This document shows, in pieces, positions 29,449-37,683 of a DNA stretch of 64,000 bases. The stretch's first letter is position 1. The number at the start of each line of letters is the position of its first letter. Below the pieces are notes generated by a model, which saw only the letters and a program-made list of their open reading frames with translations, was not told the DNA's origin and ran no database searches. The stretch comes from Brachionus manjavacas (lineage: Eukaryota; Rotifera; Eurotatoria; Ploima; Brachionidae): positions 372,001 through 436,000 of the forward strand of contig JAHQIY010000021.1 of assembly GCA_019054805.1 (NCBI GenBank), written 5' to 3'. A program made the position numbers and the translations under genes.

Positions 29449-30219
29449 TTATTGTTGGCTAAACAATAAAGATGGATCTATTTTAAATTGCAACATATTA
29501 GCAGTTTTACGCCCAGCATCTCCGCCTTTACGTTGCATGGTTATTTTGCCTATATGTATATTGCCTTTTTTACTTACTTCTACGGTTCCTGCTGAATAAT
29601 AATTTAGCACAAAGTTTATAGGCTTTAATACCCAAGAACTATTATTGTTGCATTTTAATATAACCAACATCCACTCTGCCGCAAATTTACCCCTACCTTT
29701 TAATATATCGCTAACTATAAGGGTTTTATTTTGGTTTAAAAAAGATAATACAATTTTTTGTTCTTCATAGCTTAGTTCGTTAATAAACATTCTTCTTTGT
29801 TCTAAATCTTTTACGTTTTTTTTGTAAGGTTTTAATTCTCCGGTGTAATATTGTAATAATTTATACACATTGTTAGGAATGTCCCACAATTCTTTATAAG
29901 TTTTTAACCATCTTTTATCTATTTGATTAAAACCTTTTTTGTTAGAAACTAATTTAACTTGTATATTTTGGCAATCTATAAGTTGCTTTAGCTTAATTAT
30001 TATATGTATTTGTACTTGAATATCTGCTTTATAAGAGCCTTTAATTTTAATTGCTTTAACGTGCTCTATATCTTGTAAGTTATAGCTCATAGCAACTAAC
30101 CACTGCTTAGCTGTATTATTATTTTGCCAATTATTAAACGCATTAACAACTTCTTGTTCGTTAATAAAGCCGTTTTTGGCCGTATTTGAACCTAATTGCT
30201 CTAAACTAATCTTTTTCAT
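29449..30219 (-). CDS. Type II restriction endonuclease
   Basis: The 256-residue protein is called from its position immediately after a DNA cytosine methyltransferase, overlapping it by 14 bases, and from a plausible PD-(D/E)XK core: SYKADIQVQIHI supplies an Asp, and NIQVKLVSN an x-x-Lys strand in the 60-110 region, followed by FNQIDKRWLKTY. The C-terminal TMQRKGGDAGRKTANMLQFK block is reminiscent of sequence-specific type II enzymes. Recognition site unknown. Frame is intact. Alternatively it could be another nuclease accessory to the methyltransferase. Confidence 0.75.
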   Translation of the reverse strand: MKKISLEQLGSNTAKNGFINEQEVVNAFNNWQNNNTAKQWLVAMSYNLQDIEHVKAIKIKGSYKADIQVQIHIIIKLKQLIDCQNIQVKLVSNKKGFNQIDKRWLKTYKELWDIPNNVYKLLQYYTGELKPYKKNVKDLEQRRMFINELSYEEQKIVLSFLNQNKTLIVSDILKGRGKFAAEWMLVILKCNNNSSWVLKPINFVLNYYSAGTVEVSKKGNIHIGKITMQRKGGDAGRKTANMLQFKIDPSLLFSQQ

Positions 30220-31261
30220 TGTTGTTTGCTATAATAATTGGTATTAAGTTTTTAGCAATTGCTTGTATAACGTTAACTGTCATAGAGTTTCCTGCTTGCG
30301 ATAACAGTGCTGTGTTAGATATATTACTTAAATTATTAACATAATTATAAGAAAAACCCTGCAATAAAAAAGCTTCTTTGCCAGATAAGTAGCGTAAACT
30401 ACCATTTTTTACATATAAAATACCGTGGCGTCCTGTTCGTAAAGTGGGTATTTTGTTTGTGTAAATTCTTAAATCACTTTGGCGCGTATCTAAAATAGCA
30501 AGTTCTTGCTTTAGTATTTGGCTTAAGTTGTATTTATTTTTATTGTACTTGTTGTTTAAGTATTTAATAAAAGTATTATACTTAACAGAGTTAATTTGCA
30601 AAATATAATCTGGATTATCATCTATTAAATAATTAGATAAATTATAATTATAGGTGGTAGCTGTAGGAAAATTATAAATATTATGCTTTAAAGTTTTTTT
30701 TATACCTACAAAGTAAACTCTTTCTCTTAATTGTGGCACTCCGTAGTTATAGCTATTTAGTACAGAGTAATAAACATAATAACCTGCTTTACTAAGCAAA
30801 TCTAATATATCTTTTAATACTTTGCCAGAGTTAAGATTAACCAAACCTTTTACGTTTTCTAAAATAAAATATTTAATATTTTTTTGTTGCAATATTTGGC
30901 TAATAAAAAAAATAATTTGCCCTCTTTGGTCTTGCATACCTTGTCTTTTACCTACTATAGAAAAAGGCTGGCAAGGAAAACCAGCTATTAGCATTTGGCA
31001 ATTAGGCACACTGCTATAATTTAGCTTTGTTAAATCTCCTAAATTATTTTCTGCGGAGCCGTGCAATTTTTTATAAGTAGCTACAGACTGTTGGTTAATT
31101 TCAGAATATCCTAAGCAATTAAAACCCTCTAATTGTAAGCCTAGCCTACCTGCACCTATGCCAGAGCATAAATCAATAAAAGCTGTATTGTGTACATAGT
31201 TATTATTAGCAACATACAAAACATTTAATAAATCTTGCTGGGTAAATAAAGTATCTTTCAC
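30206..31261 (-). CDS. DNA (cytosine-5)-methyltransferase of a type II restriction-modification system
   Basis: Transfers a methyl group to C5 of cytosine in a specific site to protect host DNA. The 351-residue protein has the motifs in order: I FIDLCSGIGAGRLGLQLEGF, IV with catalytic Cys in AGFPCQPFSIVG (near 94-105), VI ENVKGL, VIII QLRERVYFVGI, a target-recognition region about 200-285, IX with IPTLRTGRHGILY, and X QAGNSMTVNVI. Start codon is GTG at 31261. The endonuclease gene overlaps its end, so the two are translated together. No controller gene is visible. Likely acquired horizontally. Confidence 0.93.
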   Translation of the reverse strand: MKDTLFTQQDLLNVLYVANNNYVHNTAFIDLCSGIGAGRLGLQLEGFNCLGYSEINQQSVATYKKLHGSAENNLGDLTKLNYSSVPNCQMLIAGFPCQPFSIVGKRQGMQDQRGQIIFFISQILQQKNIKYFILENVKGLVNLNSGKVLKDILDLLSKAGYYVYYSVLNSYNYGVPQLRERVYFVGIKKTLKHNIYNFPTATTYNYNLSNYLIDDNPDYILQINSVKYNTFIKYLNNKYNKNKYNLSQILKQELAILDTRQSDLRIYTNKIPTLRTGRHGILYVKNGSLRYLSGKEAFLLQGFSYNYVNNLSNISNTALLSQAGNSMTVNVIQAIAKNLIPIIIANNNEKD

Positions 31262-31494
31262 TTTGTATTCCTATATAACCACAGTATTAGTTATATTATA
31301 TACATAGTAAGATATAAATACAATAAAAAATATAACAAAGTAATATTACAAACTTAATGCTAAATTGTGTTGTTAGTAATGTTTAAGAATTACTTGTATG
31401 TGTATAAATTTAATACTTTACAGTGTTTACGGTGTAATGTAATAAAAATTTTATGATTATAAAAAAAGATAGTTAAAATATATAAACTACATAA

Positions 31495-31569
31495 TGGCTG
31501 GGGCGGAAGGATTCGAACCTCCGAATGATCGGATCAAAACCGATTGCCTTACCACTTGGCGACGCCCCA
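31495..31569 (-). tRNA. tRNA-Gln (anticodon TTG)
   Basis: Read on the minus strand, a 75-nt cloverleaf: 7-bp acceptor TGGGGCG/CGCCCCA, D arm with AGTGGTAAGGC, anticodon stem ATCGG/CCGAT around TTTTGAT (anticodon TTG), T arm GGAGG-TTCGAAT-CCTTC and an encoded GCCA end. The 233-base stretch to its right end of the methyltransferase gene (31262-31494) is AT-rich with no gene seen. Confidence 0.97.
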
Positions 31570-31644
31570 TTAATTAAACTAATAATAATATAACACTAAT
31601 TTTATTTTTTTTCAACTACTTTTACTAAAATATTATATATTTTA

Positions 31645-33654
31645 TTAATCTAGCTTTGTTAGTTCTTTAGCAATGTCTTCTACCACTAACTTTGCACCAT
31701 AGTAGTTAAGATGACTAGGGTCGTAATAATAAATATGCTTACTATTATGAGAGTAACATATATTGTTGTTGCATAATTTAGTATTAGGGTACACGTGCAA
31801 AATATTTTTGCCAGTTATGCTATTAAAAAACTCATCTGCTTTGGTGTATGTATTAGCGTCTCCCCAGTGTGGAATTATCAGGTTAAAACTTAAAAAAGTT
31901 TTATCTTGCATTAATTTTAGCTTAGCGTGGTTTGTTTTTTCTTTATCAAAATGTTTTTTAGTTTCGTTGGCTACATTAAAAAAAGGTATGGGAACGGTGT
32001 GTATAAATACAATTGAATTACCGTTATCTCTCCAGCTACTTAATTGTTTATAAGCATTATCGTAAAAAGACTTACCATTTTGCGAGATAGAAGATTCATC
32101 ACTTTTAAACAAATACCACATTATATTTATGGAATATACCACAATAGCATTAGGATTTGCAGATATAATACGGTTGGCTTGCTTGGTTATAGCGTGGCAT
32201 TTAACACCTGTTTCTAAGCTAAAAATCTTACCCACTCCCGCATTAATTACTGTAGGGCAAACTGGCAAACTTAAATTAATAAAATTATAACCTCGCTGTT
32301 TAGCTAAATAATATAAATTAGCAGCCAGTGCTTGTGCGAAAGAATCCCCAACTAAAATTAAATTACGGGCATTTTTATTAGCTACAAAGCTACAGCGTCT
32401 TCCTACCCCTTCTGCTCCGGCTATTTTACCTTCACAATTTTCAAATTTATCGTTTTTTTCTAACGCGTCCGACTTAAAAAACTCACCTCTATCTATAAAT
32501 TCTTGTATATCTTTAAAACGATTTGCAAAACCTTTGTTTAATATTATAACTTGTGCCACAACACTTAAACCCACTATAACCAATAGCAAACCTATGGCTA
32601 AACTTATATTCTTTTTAAAGCGTCTAAATGGATTTTCTATTAAATAATAACTTAATGTTGCCAACGAAACACTTAATAAAAATAACAACAACAACTGCAA
32701 ATACTTAATGTTATCGTATTTTAAAAATCTAAAAAATACCAACACTGGTTGATGCCACAAATACAACGAATACGAAATAATACCCACAAAAACCACAGGC
32801 TTTAACGATAAAAAGTTAGATACAATCTCTTTAGGCTGGGCAAAAATAATTATTAAGCACGTTCCTAATACAGGCAATAAAGTTAAAAACGAAGGCAACG
32901 CTGTTTTATCGTTAATAAATAAAAAACTATGTAAAATTAAATACATTCCTAACAATGGCATTACGCCAAACCATAGTTTTAAATTACCTTGTGCTTTTGC
33001 TATAAAATCTCGATTAATAAATGTACATAAACCACCTGCTATTAGCTCCCACCCTCTGGTTGGTAATAAATAAAACGTAAAATCTGGATGATTTTTTACT
33101 AATATATCGGCACTTTGTAAAGATACAAAACCTATTGCTAACAATATTGCAAACGCATAGTTTTTAAAATATTTATATATTACCCATATAATTAATGGAT
33201 ACAACATATAAAATTGCCACTCTACCCCTAAGCTCCATGTGTGTAATAATGCCTTGTATATACTAGCAGGGGCTGTGTAACTATCTTCAAAATAATAATA
33301 AAAGTTAGACCCAAAATACAATGCAGATTGTAAAGACTTTGCATACGTAACTAAATCGTTAGGTAACAAAATATAGTATGCCACTGCCGTGGTTACTGCA
33401 AGCACAAACAATAACGCAGGCACTATACGCTTAGCCCTACGCCAATAAAAATTTATTAAAGAAAAGTTATTATTGTTTATAGATGCCTTTATTATATTAG
33501 TTATAAAATAACCAGACAAAACCAAAAATACATCTACACCAAAAAAACCACCAGAAAATAAGTGGCCACCTAGCAAATGCATTTTAGCATGATAAACTAT
33601 CACTCCAAATACTGCCAATGCCCTTAGGCCGTCTAATTCTTTTCTGTATTCCAT
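31645..33654 (-). CDS. Membrane O-acyltransferase with C-terminal SGNH domain (OafA/OatA type)
   Basis: A 669-residue acyltransferase-3 protein. It opens with YRKELDGLRALAVFGVIVYH (family signature with the catalytic His), followed by about ten membrane spans to residue 370 including GFFGVDVFLVLSGYFIT and RAKRIVPAL. The C-terminal periplasmic domain has SGNH blocks: LVGDSFAQALAANL (Ser) and DPSHLNYYGAKL (Asp-x-x-His). Such proteins move acetyl groups across the membrane onto lipopolysaccharide O-antigen, peptidoglycan or other glycans. Target here is unknown. No sugar-transferase cluster surrounds it. Confidence 0.92.
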   Translation of the reverse strand: MEYRKELDGLRALAVFGVIVYHAKMHLLGGHLFSGGFFGVDVFLVLSGYFITNIIKASINNNNFSLINFYWRRAKRIVPALLFVLAVTTAVAYYILLPNDLVTYAKSLQSALYFGSNFYYYFEDSYTAPASIYKALLHTWSLGVEWQFYMLYPLIIWVIYKYFKNYAFAILLAIGFVSLQSADILVKNHPDFTFYLLPTRGWELIAGGLCTFINRDFIAKAQGNLKLWFGVMPLLGMYLILHSFLFINDKTALPSFLTLLPVLGTCLIIIFAQPKEIVSNFLSLKPVVFVGIISYSLYLWHQPVLVFFRFLKYDNIKYLQLLLLFLLSVSLATLSYYLIENPFRRFKKNISLAIGLLLVIVGLSVVAQVIILNKGFANRFKDIQEFIDRGEFFKSDALEKNDKFENCEGKIAGAEGVGRRCSFVANKNARNLILVGDSFAQALAANLYYLAKQRGYNFINLSLPVCPTVINAGVGKIFSLETGVKCHAITKQANRIISANPNAIVVYSINIMWYLFKSDESSISQNGKSFYDNAYKQLSSWRDNGNSIVFIHTVPIPFFNVANETKKHFDKEKTNHAKLKLMQDKTFLSFNLIIPHWGDANTYTKADEFFNSITGKNILHVYPNTKLCNNNICYSHNSKHIYYYDPSHLNYYGAKLVVEDIAKELTKLD

Positions 33655-33672
33655 TTAAACTTTTTTATATTT

Positions 33673-34527
33673 TTAATTATATACTTTACCGCAAAAATTA
33701 CACTCTACCTGCGTATTGTTGTTTTCGCCCAGTTGTTTTAGTACATCGGCTACTTTACTACTACTGCAACTACAGTTATATTGGTAGTGCTTTGGAGAGT
33801 GTGTAATAATGTTATATTCGTTAAACAACCTAAACAGTATATCTTCTGCAGGGGCGTTAAAAAACTCTTGGCTTTGCATACTGTTGCTTAATACGGCTAG
33901 GGTATTAAAGTCGTCTAGGTTTTGATTTTTTTCTTCGTTACTAGCACTAGCGTTGGGTACTATTTGTATAAACAAGGCACCTGCTTGGTTAGTGCTGGGG
34001 TTGCTAAATAGTTTTATGTTGGTAAGAATTTGCTCTGACTGATTAAACCATACCTGTGCGTTTTTTTCTAGCGAATCTTTTTGTAAATCTATAATAGCTT
34101 GGTAAGGTTGTGCACTAATATTGCTATTTATATGAAAAACTAAATAGCCATCGCCCACCATATCTAAAAAGCTTATATCATCGGTAAAAGGGTGTTCTTT
34201 ATTTACGCTAAACATCCCTCTAACATCGCCGTTTTCTGCTACATCTATTAAAATTGCCTTTACGGGCGAGCCATAACAAGTAAGTTGTAATTTAAAAGTA
34301 CCGTTAAATTTAAAATTACTGGCAAGCAACACACCTAACGCACTGGCTTGTAAAAACACTTGTTTTGCTAAAGGGGTATTAGTGGGCAATACATTGTTAA
34401 AACGCTGTACTAAATTATTAGGTATAGAATTTAAACTAACATATACTCCCCTAACCCCAACAGATTGATTGGTTTGCTTGTTACTAAAACTAAACGGAAT
34501 TACCACATCGTTATTAAATGGTATCAT
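33673..34527 (-). CDS. hslO: Redox-regulated chaperone Hsp33
   Basis: Holdase chaperone switched on by oxidation and unfolding. The 284-residue protein has the Hsp33 core (GVYVSLNSI near the start, KGHPFTDD-like KEHPFTDDISFLDMVGDG mid-protein) and the zinc-binding switch near the C-terminus with NCSCSSSK and ECNFCGKVY, giving all four Cys. It follows the ABC-2 permease gene by 46 bases on the same strand. Confidence 0.94.
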   Translation of the reverse strand: MIPFNNDVVIPFSFSNKQTNQSVGVRGVYVSLNSIPNNLVQRFNNVLPTNTPLAKQVFLQASALGVLLASNFKFNGTFKLQLTCYGSPVKAILIDVAENGDVRGMFSVNKEHPFTDDISFLDMVGDGYLVFHINSNISAQPYQAIIDLQKDSLEKNAQVWFNQSEQILTNIKLFSNPSTNQAGALFIQIVPNASASNEEKNQNLDDFNTLAVLSNSMQSQEFFNAPAEDILFRLFNEYNIITHSPKHYQYNCSCSSSKVADVLKQLGENNNTQVECNFCGKVYN

Positions 34528-34573
34528 TTTTATATTAAAACCTTATGCTTTTACTATTATATTTTTATGCTTA

Positions 34574-35335
34574 TTAATTACGTGTTTTGTAACCAATTTT
34601 CCATAAATACCAGCACAATGTAAATAAACATACAGCAAACGCACCTAGGGCTATGGCTTCTATAGTTGGGTTATAGTCCGAAACTCCTGTAAAACCGCTT
34701 CTAAAACCGTCTATCATAAAAAATACTGGGTTGTATTTTATTATAGCTTGCAAATAAGTAGGCAACTTGGTTATAGAGTAAAACGTACCAGATAAAAACA
34801 CAAACGGCGTTATAAATAAATTGGTAAAATGGGCTAAATGATCCCACTTAACGCTAAGTATTCCACCTAAAATACCCATTAAACCCATAATACTGCTAGC
34901 TACAATAAAAAAGTATATTACTGCAAAAATATTATGTATGCTAATATTAACAAACAAACTGCTATACGCCAGTAGTAAAACCGCTAGTAGCAAGGCTCTG
35001 GTAACGGCGGCCAGCATATAGGCTAAAATTACATAAAAAGGCGTAATTGGCGCCATTATTATATCTAGCAAGTGGCCGTTAATTTTTGCCATAAATATAG
35101 AGCTAGAAGGATTAGCAAAAGCGTTAGAAATTATTGTCATCATAATTAAGCCTGGCACTAAAAACATTAAATAGTTTGGTGTTCTGCCCAATGCGGTGCT
35201 AAAAATTATTAAAAACAAGCTAGTGCTAATAACTGGCCCTAGTATGGTTTGGCTCCATACTTTGGTAAATCTTTTAACTTCTTTTAAATACAATGTATAA
35301 AAAGATAAATATATGTTATATTTAGTTGTGGTCAT
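34574..35335 (-). CDS. ABC-2 type transporter permease
   Basis: A 253-residue integral membrane protein with six hydrophobic segments and the ABC-2 features: RFTKVWSQTILGPVISTSLF near the start, FLVPGLIMMTIISNAF, a GILSVKWDHL cytoplasmic loop and FLSGTFYSITKLPTYLQ. Closest in pattern to the YadH/NodJ-like permeases. No ATPase subunit gene is adjacent, so the partner must lie elsewhere. Substrate unknown. Confidence 0.88.
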   Translation of the reverse strand: MTTTKYNIYLSFYTLYLKEVKRFTKVWSQTILGPVISTSLFLIIFSTALGRTPNYLMFLVPGLIMMTIISNAFANPSSSIFMAKINGHLLDIIMAPITPFYVILAYMLAAVTRALLLAVLLLAYSSLFVNISIHNIFAVIYFFIVASSIMGLMGILGGILSVKWDHLAHFTNLFITPFVFLSGTFYSITKLPTYLQAIIKYNPVFFMIDGFRSGFTGVSDYNPTIEAIALGAFAVCLFTLCWYLWKIGYKTRN

Positions 35336-35358
35336 AATTAACTTTTTGTTTTTTACTA

Positions 35359-35895
35359 ATGCTTAATAATAATACTAAAAATATTAATAGTCTAATAAAA
35401 AATTTAGCTTTAAATTATGTTGCTAAATATTTTACCACTAGCTATAAGCTACAAAAGTATTTAATAACTAAATTAAAAAAATTAAATTTATATAACGAAT
35501 CTTGCAACGATATAATTAACAACATTATAAACGAATTTGCAGAAAAAAAATATATAGATGATAACCTATACGCAAAATCTAAAACCATTAGCCTAATAAA
35601 AAAAGGAAAATCTAGCACTTATATTAACTTAACTTTAAAGCAAAACAAACTTGCTAGCAATAGTTTATATAATAACAATACTAATAACTTACTAGCCGCT
35701 TTATTATTTTTAAAAAAACGTAAATTAGGTTGTTTTAGTAGCGTTGCCCCTACTGCAGATATTACCATTAAAACCAAACAAAAATTATACACCGCAGGTT
35801 TTAGCACTAATATTATTAACCAAGCTTTAGATTTTAATATGCAAAATGCCTCCGCCACAATAGATAATTTACTACAACAACTAAACAATATATAA
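35359..35895 (+). CDS. recX: RecX-family regulatory protein
   Basis: A 178-residue, Lys/Asn-rich helical protein. The N-terminal ALNYVAKYFTTSYKLQKYLITKL corresponds to the RecX start, where the first three-helix repeat contains ALxYLxxRxxS...LxxKL, followed by KKYIDDNLYAKSKTISLIKKGKSS, equivalent to Y-IDD..YA...I. RecX binds RecA filaments and limits recombination. The C-terminal half is divergent. It is followed 8 bases later by the DivL-like gene. Confidence 0.7.
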   Translation: MLNNNTKNINSLIKNLALNYVAKYFTTSYKLQKYLITKLKKLNLYNESCNDIINNIINEFAEKKYIDDNLYAKSKTISLIKKGKSSTYINLTLKQNKLASNSLYNNNTNNLLAALLFLKKRKLGCFSSVAPTADITIKTKQKLYTAGFSTNIINQALDFNMQNASATIDNLLQQLNNI

Positions 35896-35903
35896 TACTA
35901 CCT

Positions 35904-37259
35904 ATGGACAACAGAATAGCTAACTTTATAAATTTTGCATTTGCAGTTTGTAACAACAACGGCAATGTAATTTTGCTTAACCAAGCAGTAAACGATTTAT
36001 GGCTAACTAATTTTAATTTAAATAATTATGCTACCTATTTAACCCTAACCGAAATGCTAGAGGTAATAAGAGAAAACGGTAACTATCCAGAACCCGATGA
36101 TTTTAGAGAACACGTAAACAAATTAAACAAAGTTTGTGGTAGTTATTCTAACTATAGCCACATTAACAAGCTAACCTTAGCCAACGGTAGTATTATAGAA
36201 GAACACATTACCAAACAAAATAATTTGTTTTTTATAGCTTGGCACAATGTTTCTACCATTACTAACTTAAATTATGTTATTAATACGCAAAAAAATATTT
36301 TAAATAAATTTATTAACAATAACCCTATTCCTACAATTATTGTTAATAACAACGGTTTGGTAGAAGAATACAATTTTGCATTTAGCCAATACTTTAATAT
36401 TACTAAAGACACCCTTAACACTAAACCCCACATTAACACGCTAATAGCAAACATTACTGCAGATAATTTATTACAGCAACAACTTATTTATGCTATTTTA
36501 AATACTAAAAATTTTAATATTAATATTAATAATACGGCGGTGGCTTATGGTAATTCGTTACAAAACAATTCGGTATTAATAACTTTTACTACCCAACCGC
36601 TTAGTGTAAATACTACACAGCTACAAAATACACTAGCTAATGTTTACAATAATTTAATATTAAGCTTTAACCATATTGTTACCCCAAGTATTACCAACAT
36701 TAATGCATTGGCAAATATGTTATTACAAAGCCAAACTGGCCAACTTAATATTAGGCAACAACAGTACGTAAACAATATTATACAAGCTAGCAACCAAGTT
36801 AATAAGCAACTTGCTTATAAAAATCAGTTAATACAGTTGCCTAACACTAGCAATACTAACCAAGCTATAGATTTTAATATTATAATAGCCAACATTATGC
36901 AATGGTTACAACCTAAATTATTGCAACACAATGTTAGTGTACAAATAAATGTAGAGCCTTTAGCTAACAATATTGTTACTAATAGTAATAATATTACTAA
37001 TTTTTTGCACTTGTGTTTAGATTACATGGTAAGCCATAACAATAATAGCCAAATTATTTTAAATATAGAGCAACAAAATAATATAACCACCATTACCATA
37101 AAAGATACCGCCAAAGCAGTGCTGTTTAGCAAGCAAGATATAGAAAATATGTACAACGTGCAACTAATTTTTGCCTTAGCTAAGCAGTTAAAAGGCTCTA
37201 TTAACTATTATTATAAAAACAGAGCCTTTAGGGTAATTACATTTAGCTTAACTGATTAA
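35904..37259 (+). CDS. DivL-like PAS-domain pseudokinase
   Basis: A 451-residue soluble protein with two PAS-type domains (about 10-120 with ENGNYPEPDDFREH, and 130-235), a dimerisation helix pair about 236-312, and a remnant ATPase domain to the end. The segment 251-290 tracks the dimerisation region of DivL, where NHVSYELRTPL and GPLNEKQREY-like blocks occur; here they are SFNHIVTPSITNI and GQLNIRQQQY. The phosphoacceptor position, His in kinases and Tyr in DivL, is Asn256. The N and G boxes are gone, so kinase activity is unlikely. DivL tunes the CckA-CtrA cell-cycle pathway, and in other alphaproteobacteria its gene lies by tsaE-addBA-trxA, as here. Ends overlap trxA by 17 bases. Confidence 0.72.
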   Translation: MDNRIANFINFAFAVCNNNGNVILLNQAVNDLWLTNFNLNNYATYLTLTEMLEVIRENGNYPEPDDFREHVNKLNKVCGSYSNYSHINKLTLANGSIIEEHITKQNNLFFIAWHNVSTITNLNYVINTQKNILNKFINNNPIPTIIVNNNGLVEEYNFAFSQYFNITKDTLNTKPHINTLIANITADNLLQQQLIYAILNTKNFNININNTAVAYGNSLQNNSVLITFTTQPLSVNTTQLQNTLANVYNNLILSFNHIVTPSITNINALANMLLQSQTGQLNIRQQQYVNNIIQASNQVNKQLAYKNQLIQLPNTSNTNQAIDFNIIIANIMQWLQPKLLQHNVSVQINVEPLANNIVTNSNNITNFLHLCLDYMVSHNNNSQIILNIEQQNNITTITIKDTAKAVLFSKQDIENMYNVQLIFALAKQLKGSINYYYKNRAFRVITFSLTD

Positions 37260-37566
37260 TTTTAGTAATAAATTCTGCTTTAGGTTGCACACCAATAATG
37301 TTATCTACATTATTACCGTTTTTAAAAAAGAAAACCGCAGGAATAGATCTTACACCAAACTGGCTAGCATATTGTTGGTTTTCATCTACATTAACTTTTA
37401 TTACTTCAATTTTATCTGCCATTTCTTTACTTAGTTCTTCTAAAATAGGAGCCAAAAAATTACAAGGCCCGCACCACGGTGCCCAAAAATCTACTAGCAC
37501 TAGTTTATTGTTAGAAGCCTGTATAACCTGAGCATTAAACTCGTTATCTGTAATATTTTTTACCAT
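37243..37566 (-). CDS. trxA: Thioredoxin
   Basis: Cytoplasmic disulfide reductase. The 107-residue protein has FWAPWCGPCNFLAP with the redox pair Cys32 and Cys35, VDENQQYASQFGVRSIPA with the cis-Pro, and the FFKNGNNVD strand. A strong Shine-Dalgarno AAGGAG sits at 37572-37577, and a promoter lies between it and addA, so it can be expressed apart from addAB. The stop codon lies inside the end of the convergent DivL-like gene. Confidence 0.98.
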   Translation of the reverse strand: MVKNITDNEFNAQVIQASNNKLVLVDFWAPWCGPCNFLAPILEELSKEMADKIEVIKVNVDENQQYASQFGVRSIPAVFFFKNGNNVDNIIGVQPKAEFITKINQLS

Positions 37567-37600
37567 TTTTTCTCCTTAGGGTTAAAACTTATTAATAACA

Positions 37601-37618
37601 TTTAGGTAAAAACCTAAA
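37601..37618 (-). promoter_or_regulatory. Hairpin in the trxA leader
   Basis: TTTAGGT-AAAA-ACCTAAA is a perfect 7-base inverted repeat between the predicted trxA promoter and its ribosome binding site. No U-run follows, so termination is unlikely; it may stabilise the mRNA 5' end. Confidence 0.4.
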
Positions 37619-37643
37619 CTTATATAGTAAAATTTATGTAAAC

Positions 37644-37672
37644 ATTATAGCATAATATTGTGTACAAATCAA
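37644..37672 (-). promoter_or_regulatory. Promoter of trxA
   Basis: On the minus strand TTGATT and TATAAT are separated by exactly 17 bases, with TGC before the -10 giving an extended -10 element. It lies about 80 bases before the trxA ATG and downstream of the addA stop, so trxA has its own transcription start. One of the best sigma-70 matches in the window. Confidence 0.7.
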
Positions 37673-37683
37673 CAAAATACAAT

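Noticed and set aside
29113-31569. Integration of the restriction-modification segment into tRNA-Gln
   Set aside because: I looked for a second copy of the tRNA 3' end between 29113 and 31494 and found none, and there is no integrase gene.
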